Shown here: positions 24,475 to 29,115 of the stretch, piece by piece
Position numbering within the stretch: the first letter of the stretch is position 1
How the letters are laid out: each line of letters begins with the position of its first letter
DNA from: Rothia sp. HMSC078H08
Lineage (GTDB): Bacteria; Actinomycetota; Actinomycetes; Actinomycetales; Micrococcaceae
Direction of reading: 5' to 3'
Length of the DNA stretch: 29,115 bases
NCBI RefSeq assembly: GCF_001808955.1
Contig: NZ_KV795243.1
Location: 124,972-154,086 of the forward strand
Notes under the pieces: model-generated
Database searches by the model: none
What the model was told of the DNA's origin: nothing
Seen by the model: the letters and a program-made list of their open reading frames with translations, nothing else
Translations under genes and position numbers: made by a program

Positions 24475-25617
24475 CTAGGTCCACGGGTTCACGTAAGTCA
24501 CGCCCGGCAGCGGCGGAACGTCCGGCTTCGGGGTGCGTAACGGGGCGTTCTGAATAGTGCGGATCTTCTCCTCATAGTCCGGGGCGCGGAACACCTCCGG
24601 CGCATCTTCCGCCTGCTCGGTTACGGGTGCTTCAGTCGGTTCGGAGGTAGCGCTCGCCGGAGCCTCCTCGCCGGAGTCTTCGCCCAGGTCAGGGGTGGAT
24701 TCTGCTTCTGTGGCTTCAGGCGTAGAGCCCGCACCAGAATCGGTGGGGGAGGCTTCCTCGCCTGATTTCTCAGCCTCCTGCAGAACCCGCTCGATCAGCT
24801 GCTCATCCACCGTGCCCTGCACACCCTCAGCGGCGGGCGCCGCCGGGTCGGAAACGGCAGAATCCTCAGAATCCAGGTCGTCAAACATGCTCGAATTCCA
24901 GCGGCGACGACTCTGCTTCGCCTCCTGAGCCTGAACCTGAGCCGCCTGCTCACGCTCCTGCTCCTCCTCGCGGTTCACGCGCTCAAAATCCTGAGCGGCA
25001 GTATGCGCCACTGCAGTGCCCTCGCTAATGACGCGGCGGCCCTCCAATGCGCGGCCCAGGGTAATCTCGTCCGCATACTCCAGGTCGCCACCAACCGGAA
25101 GGCCCGAGGCCAGGCGCGAGAGGCGCACACCCAGCGGCACGAGCATGCGCGAGAGGTAGGTTGCGGTCGCCTCACCCTCAAGGTTCGGGTCCATCGCCAG
25201 AATAATCTCCTGGATACGCTCATCCGCCAGGCGGGACACCAGCTCACGGATACGCAGCTGCTCCGGGCCCACACCAGCCAGCGGGTTAATAGCGCCGCCG
25301 AGCACATGGTAGCGGCCGGTAAAGGAACGGGTACGCTCAATCGCCACCACGTCCTTCGACTCTTCGACCACACACAGCACGGACGGGTCGCGGCGCTCAT
25401 CACGACAGATCGTGCACAGCTTCGTCTCGGAGACGTTACCGCACTCCTCGCAGAAGCTCACGCTGGTCTTCACCGTGGAAATGGCGTTGGCTAGGCGCGC
25501 CATATCGGCAGCATCCGCATTCAGAATGTGAAAAGCGATGCGCTGAGCCGACTTGGGGCCCACACCCGGCAGGCGGCCGAGCTCATCAATGAGGTTTTGA
25601 ACTGCTCCCTCGTACAT
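24475..25617 (-). CDS. recR: Recombination protein RecR with a long acidic C-terminal extension
   Basis: Recombinational-repair mediator that works with RecF/RecO to load RecA at gaps. The first ~200 of 380 residues are a standard RecR: HhH region ([20 protein letters not shown]), four-Cys zinc finger (Cys56, 59, 68, 71), Toprim domain ([16 protein letters not shown] to [14 protein letters not shown]), and the C-terminal [19 protein letters not shown]. Residues about 203-380 are extra. They are a Glu/Gln/Arg-rich, probably helical stretch, then an acidic Ser/Glu/Pro/Ala-rich disordered stretch. A less acidic end ([17 protein letters not shown] and [13 protein letters not shown]) looks conserved enough to be functional. 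Normal RecR is about 200 aa. The start is ATG at 25617 with AAGGAG 5 nt upstream. Confidence 0.95.
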   Translation of the reverse strand: MYEGAVQNLIDELGRLPGVGPKSAQRIAFHILNADAADMARLANAISTVKTSVSFCEECGNVSETKLCTICRDERRDPSVLCVVEESKDVVAIERTRSFTGRYHVLGGAINPLAGVGPEQLRIRELVSRLADERIQEIILAMDPNLEGEATATYLSRMLVPLGVRLSRLASGLPVGGDLEYADEITLGRALEGRRVISEGTAVAHTAAQDFERVNREEEQEREQAAQVQAQEAKQSRRRWNSSMFDDLDSEDSAVSDPAAPAAEGVQGTVDEQLIERVLQEAEKSGEEASPTDSGAGSTPEATEAESTPDLGEDSGEEAPASATSEPTEAPVTEQAEDAPEVFRAPDYEEKIRTIQNAPLRTPKPDVPPLPGVTYVNPWT

Positions 25618-25643
25618 GGCTTCTCCTTACAAATGCGGTGTGT

Positions 25644-25681
25644 TGTGCTGGTGTGTTGTTCTTGTGCTGGTGTGCTGTTCT
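25644..25681. repeat. Two tandem 19-nt repeats upstream of recR
   Basis: Two adjacent 19-nt units (25644-25662 and 25663-25681) of the type TGTGCTGGTGTGYTGTTCT differ at one base. They lie 27 nt upstream of the recR start, in its leader. They are probably a slippage product. Confidence 0.6.
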
Positions 25682-25760
25682 TGGGCGACGTTATGAGTAT
25701 GCACCCAACCCCTGACAGTTTAGGGGCGTTTCGCGTAGCGAGTATGCGGCTGGAATGAGC

Positions 25761-25789
25761 GCGCCCGCCATCGGTGCGATGGCGGGCGC
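25761..25789 (-). terminator. GC-rich hairpin after dnaX
   Basis: A 12-bp perfect stem (25761-25772 with 25778-25789) with loop GGTGC, 28 nt beyond the dnaX stop. There is no T run on the minus strand, so it may be only a partial terminator or an mRNA-end structure and recR may be cotranscribed. Confidence 0.5.
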
Positions 25790-25817
25790 GGCACCTACTC
25801 GGTGTTAGATTCCCGGA

Positions 25818-28619
25818 TTAGGGCTGGTGCAGGGGACGTTCGTCAATGACGGTGCCACCAATAATTTTTTCGATAGCGCGCAGACCGATGAAGGTGCTGT
25901 TCTCGACCTTCTCGTCATCATCAGAGACGTAGTCCTCATCGGATGCGGCGCGTGCCGGGCGAGCCGGTGCCGCCGGTGCGCTGGGAGTCGGTGTGCTAGG
26001 AGTCGGTGCTGGGGTTGCGTTAGAAGCCTGCGCTGCGGGCTTCTCATCGCTTGCCGGAGCAGTATCAGCCGGTGCTGCCTGCGGTGTCTCTGCCAACGGA
26101 CCAGCAGGCTCAACCGGATTAGCAAGCGGACCAGCCGGTGCTACAGGCGCAGTCGGCATTGCGGGCGCAGCGGGTGCCTCAACCGGTTCAGCGTAGGCAG
26201 GCTCATCCTCAAAAGGGGGCTCCTCCTCATACGGAGGTTCCTCCGCGTGAGGAGGCTCCTGTGCGAACGGGGGCTCCTGTGCACGCTGGGGTTCAGCAGC
26301 GCTCTCCTGCTGCGGAACTCCACTACCGGAGGCCGCAAAGGAATCACGCTCACCAAAACCACCCGCCGGAGCAGTCGGAACCTGCTGAGCTACCGGAGCA
26401 ACCGGGGGCTCAGGCGCAAGCGGGCCCGCCGGGGCTTCCTGAACCGGTGCCTGCACTGCCGCCTGGGCAGCCTGCTGAGGTGCCTCCTCGGGGGCGCTCT
26501 GCGGAATCGGGGCAACCTCCCACGCACCCAGGGGCGCATCCACGCTCGTAGACTCGGGGGTGTTTGCGCCGGTCAGCGGCTGACCGTGGCGACGCCACGC
26601 ATCCTCACCGCCGCGCGGTCCATCTGCCAGAGGCGCCGGCTGAGCGGGCTGCGGGGGAGTCTGCTGAACGGGCCGCTGAGACGCCTGCGGGGCAACAGCC
26701 GCCGGAACTGCAGGCTGCGCTGCGGGAGCACTGGGCGCTGCGGACTGAGCAGCAGGCTGAGCTACGGGCTTGACTTGCTCACCGGGCTTCGCCACCTGAG
26801 CGTGAATGGTCACCTGACGGCGCAGGAACTCACTCACGCGGGCGGTCAGCTCGGGCACAAAGCCCTTGACCGCGCGCAAAGTCGCAATGTCGGCGCTCAC
26901 GTACAGGGTTGCGCCGTCCATGCGGGCGGGGCGAACCTTCATCAGCTGATCCGCCGCACCGGGAACGCTCATTCGGTTAAGGATGGCGCGCCAATTACCC
27001 TGAACCGCCGCCAGAGGATCGTTCGGGTCAAGCTTCAGAGGCGCGGAGGGGGCACCCGTGGGAGCTGCTACAGCAGAAGCCGGGGCATGAGGCGCCGCCG
27101 GGGTGTTACCCGCTAGGGGAGCACCAGCCGCAGGTGCGGACTCCTGCGCGGTCGGTGCCAGAGGTGCAGCACTAAGGGGCGCACCTGCCAGCGGGGGAGC
27201 ACCCGCGCTAGCCTGCTGAGAGCCGCCCCGCTGAGGGGCTACCTGCTGCGCGGGCTGAGCTGTCTCCTGAACCGGGGCGCTAGGAGCCTGTGCACTAGGT
27301 ACCTGAGCTTCAGTAACCGGAGTCTTAGGTGCCTGGGTCTTAGGCATTAGACCAGCCGCCGCCATACCCGCCGCACGAGCCGCAGACATGCCGCCCTGCG
27401 CCGGGGCAGAACCAGCGGAACCCGAGGAACCAGCAGTACCAGAAGCCACGCGGCGCTCCAAAACCTGCAGGCGAGAAGCCAACGCCGCAACCTCCGCACC
27501 ACCGGCAGAACCCTCCGCCGCAGGCAGAAGCAGACGAGCACACAGCAACTCCAGCTGAAGCTGCGGATTCGCCGCACCCGTCATACCATTCAGAGTCTCA
27601 TTGACCGTACCCGCAGCAACCGTCAGCTCACGCTCACCCAGAGCCTGAGCCTGCTGGGCCAAACGCTCCAACTGATCCTGCGGAACACCCTGCAAAATCT
27701 GGCCGGCAGCCTGCGGAACAGCCTTCACCACAATCAAATCACGCAGGCGCTCCAGCAGATCCTCCACAAAACGGCGAGGATCCTGACCGGTCGCCACCAC
27801 ACGCGACACCGCGCCAAAGAGAGTCGGCGCATCCTTCGCGCCCAACGCCTCAATGACCTCATCCAGAAGCTGCGCGTGGGTATAACCCAGCAGCGCCACC
27901 GCACGGTCATACTCAATACCGCTCTGCGAAGACGCACCAGCCATCAGCTGATCAAGAATCGACAGCGAATCACGCACCGAACCGCCGCCAGCACGAATCA
28001 CCAGCTGCAATACACCCGGCTCCACAGCCACCTGCTCCTGATCGCACAGGCCCTGCAGGAACGGCAGAAGAACCTCCGGCGGCACCAGGCGGAACGGGTA
28101 GTGGTGGGTACGCGAACGAATCGTGCCCAGCACCTTATTCGGCTCGGTCGTCGCGAAGATGAACTTCACGTGCTCCGGCGGCTCCTCCACAATCTTCAGC
28201 AGCGCATTGAAACCCTCACGGGTCACCATATGCGCCTCATCAATAATGAAGATTTTGTAACGGTCACGCACCGGCGCCAAAGTAGCGCGCTCACGCAGGT
28301 CACGGGCATGATCCACGCCGCCGTGGCTCGCCGCATCCATCTCAATCACGTCAAGAGAACCGCCACCATCACGCGAGAGCTCACGGCACGAATCGCATAC
28401 ACCACACGGAGTAGGAGTCGGACCCTGCGCACAGTTCAAACAACGCGCCAAAATACGCGCCGACGTGGTCTTACCGCAACCACGCGGACCCGAAAACAGG
28501 TACGCGTGATTCACACGGTTCTTCTCCAAGGCGACCATAAGAGGTTCGGTCACGTGCTCCTGCCCGATAACCTCAGCAAAGGTTTCGGGGCGATAACGAC
28601 GATAAAGGGCAGTGCTCAC
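25818..28619 (-). CDS. dnaX: DNA polymerase III subunits gamma/tau
   Basis: Clamp-loader ATPase of the replisome (933 aa). The start is taken as GTG 28619 (STALYRRYRPETFAEVIGQ, the family's usual beginning) with AGAGG 5 nt upstream; an in-frame start 12 codons earlier is less likely. Walker A is GPRGCGKTT (44-52), the zinc ligands are Cys63/72/75/78, and the DEAH box is in IFIIDEAHMVTREGFNALLK. SRTHHYPFRLVPP and SGGSVRDSLSILDQL-type motifs follow. Beyond about 380 the protein alternates Ala/Pro/Gln-rich low-complexity regions with a folded segment at about 530-640 (LAAVQGNWRAILNRM, ADIATLRAVKGF), the tau-specific domain. A very long Pro/Ala/Glu linker then runs to about 890 and ends in a conserved-looking tail (STFIGLRAIEKIIGGTVID). 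No A-rich programmed-frameshift site was seen. Confidence 0.95.
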   Translation of the reverse strand: MSTALYRRYRPETFAEVIGQEHVTEPLMVALEKNRVNHAYLFSGPRGCGKTTSARILARCLNCAQGPTPTPCGVCDSCRELSRDGGGSLDVIEMDAASHGGVDHARDLRERATLAPVRDRYKIFIIDEAHMVTREGFNALLKIVEEPPEHVKFIFATTEPNKVLGTIRSRTHHYPFRLVPPEVLLPFLQGLCDQEQVAVEPGVLQLVIRAGGGSVRDSLSILDQLMAGASSQSGIEYDRAVALLGYTHAQLLDEVIEALGAKDAPTLFGAVSRVVATGQDPRRFVEDLLERLRDLIVVKAVPQAAGQILQGVPQDQLERLAQQAQALGERELTVAAGTVNETLNGMTGAANPQLQLELLCARLLLPAAEGSAGGAEVAALASRLQVLERRVASGTAGSSGSAGSAPAQGGMSAARAAGMAAAGLMPKTQAPKTPVTEAQVPSAQAPSAPVQETAQPAQQVAPQRGGSQQASAGAPPLAGAPLSAAPLAPTAQESAPAAGAPLAGNTPAAPHAPASAVAAPTGAPSAPLKLDPNDPLAAVQGNWRAILNRMSVPGAADQLMKVRPARMDGATLYVSADIATLRAVKGFVPELTARVSEFLRRQVTIHAQVAKPGEQVKPVAQPAAQSAAPSAPAAQPAVPAAVAPQASQRPVQQTPPQPAQPAPLADGPRGGEDAWRRHGQPLTGANTPESTSVDAPLGAWEVAPIPQSAPEEAPQQAAQAAVQAPVQEAPAGPLAPEPPVAPVAQQVPTAPAGGFGERDSFAASGSGVPQQESAAEPQRAQEPPFAQEPPHAEEPPYEEEPPFEDEPAYAEPVEAPAAPAMPTAPVAPAGPLANPVEPAGPLAETPQAAPADTAPASDEKPAAQASNATPAPTPSTPTPSAPAAPARPARAASDEDYVSDDDEKVENSTFIGLRAIEKIIGGTVIDERPLHQP

Positions 28620-28663
28620 GGCAACCTCTTCAACTCGGGGGTGCGGATAGGACAATCCCTACC

Positions 28664-28669
28664 ATTTTA
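28664..28669 (-). promoter_or_regulatory. Candidate -10 element for dnaX
   Basis: On the minus strand TAAAAT lies about 45 nt upstream of the GTG start. A recognisable -35 is not seen. Confidence 0.3.
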
Positions 28670-28754
28670 GACGCTTTACTCTCGGCCCGAGTGGCCGACA
28701 GTCACCGGTGAACACGCCACCGCACCACCGCCACCGCGACACCTACTATGGACA

Positions 28755-28778
28755 CTCACCCGGGCGCTCACCCGGGCG
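28755..28778. repeat. Two tandem 12-bp repeats in the dnaX-SRP RNA gap
   Basis: CTCACCCGGGCG occurs twice in direct succession. It includes the CCCGGG palindrome. The gap holds no gene that I can support. Confidence 0.5.
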
Positions 28779-28815
28779 GCATGTACGCCCACAGAAATAC
28801 CGCGAACACACCGAA

Positions 28816-28844
28816 TTCCCAAGAACCCAAAAATCCGGTACACT
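28816..28844 (+). promoter_or_regulatory. Promoter of the SRP RNA gene
   Basis: TTCCCA (28816-28821) and TACACT (28839-28844) are 17 nt apart. The -10 ends 7 nt before the inferred RNA 5' end. The -10 fits the actinobacterial pattern well; the -35 is weak. Confidence 0.5.
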
Positions 28845-28851
28845 GGTTCTT

Positions 28852-28940
28852 GCCTCTTACGTGGCGTTATCTTGGAAAACTCCCCCAGGACCGGAAGGTA
28901 GCAAGGGTATTCGAGCTATGGCGGGTGCGTAGGAGGTTTT
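28852..28940 (+). ncRNA. ffs: Signal recognition particle RNA (small bacterial 4.5S type)
   Basis: RNA core of the signal recognition particle, which binds Ffh and targets nascent membrane and secreted proteins. The conserved apical Ffh-binding region is plain: CAGGACCGGAAGGTAGCAAGGG (about 28886-28907), containing the GGAA tetraloop and the asymmetric AGCA loop. The ends pair: CCTCTTACGT (28853-28862) with GCGTAGGAGG (28927-28936), 10 bp including two G-U pairs. A T6 run at 28937-28942 follows as terminator. The length of about 89 nt fits the Alu-less small form of actinobacteria. The exact ends are inferred from the stem and T run. Confidence 0.93.
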
Positions 28941-29076
28941 TTCATGCCCAAAAACGGGTACCTGGATAGTTCACACCCGTCATATGCACTGCGTGCCCGC
29001 TCCGCTGGCGCTCCGCCCAAAAACAGGGGCACAAGCATCCATAAATGTGCTTTCTGTTACTTTTCCCATTCAGGGC

Positions 29077-29105
29077 TTGCGTGCTTAGCAAAAGCGTAGT
29101 AAGGT
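29077..29105 (+). promoter_or_regulatory. Candidate promoter for a gene beyond the right edge
   Basis: TTGCGT (29077-29082) and TAAGGT (29100-29105) are 17 nt apart, pointing out of the window. The 28943-29076 stretch shows only a small hairpin (ACGGGT/ACCCGT) and no gene that I can support. Confidence 0.3.
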
Positions 29106-29115
29106 TTTATTTGTT

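Noticed and set aside
25818..28619. Programmed frameshift in dnaX giving gamma
   Set aside because: No A-rich slippery heptamer was found in the GC-rich coding strand.
1..29115. CRISPR arrays, insertion sequences, tRNA or rRNA genes
   Set aside because: No regularly spaced repeats, transposase motifs, tRNA cloverleafs or rRNA segments were seen.

Overview
The window looks like chromosome of a high-GC Gram-positive actinobacterium, most likely Micrococcaceae and close to Rothia. This is inferred from about 60% GC with C/G-ending codons, HtaA/HmuTUV/HmuO heme acquisition, a sortase-E-type LAxTG anchor, a CtpE-type P-ATPase and a small SRP RNA beside dnaX. Species was not checked by any search.

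Layout. 1-3620 (+): two paralogous family-5 solute-binding lipoproteins (the first cut by the window edge) with no permease or ATPase genes nearby. 3789-4814 (-): a polytopic membrane protein of unknown function. 4998-7070 (-): a beta-glucoside-type PTS EIIBCA permease. Its ~350-nt leader carries a clear ribonucleic antiterminator (RAT) for a BglG/LicT-family protein, and the 3' arm of the RAT can instead pair with a distal T-rich terminator arm. 7681-10239 (-): a CtpE-like P-type ATPase. 10498-16070 (-): hmuV, hmuU, hmuT and a three-domain, wall-anchored HtaA-type heme-binding protein. 16308-16970 (+): heme oxygenase hmuO, divergent from htaA. 17110-20523 (-): purS-purQ-purL. 20646-21596 (-): a conserved actinobacterial protein usually labelled 3-methyladenine DNA glycosylase. 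21649-22766 (-): an AT-richer toxin-antitoxin pair (HTH antitoxin, PIN toxin). 22987-28619 (-): dnaX, recR with an unusual acidic tail, and aspartokinase. 28852-28940 (+): SRP RNA.

How the parts work together. The heme block is self-contained. The wall-anchored HtaA-like protein would capture heme, HmuT-HmuUV would import it, and HmuO would open the ring to release iron. The divergent htaA/hmuO control region holds one DtxR/IdeR-like iron box and two copies of a GTGACA-N3-TGTCAY palindrome. That palindrome closely resembles the operator of the heme-sensing TetR regulator HrtR as I recall it, so joint iron and heme control is likely. The PTS gene appears to be controlled by sugar-dependent antitermination, with the antiterminator protein encoded outside this window.

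The strongest items for follow-up are the htaA/hmuO operator array, the RAT leader, the RecR C-terminal extension, and the perfect inverted-repeat operator over the toxin-antitoxin promoter. All functional statements rest on reading motifs and on remembered family features; no database search or folding calculation was run.
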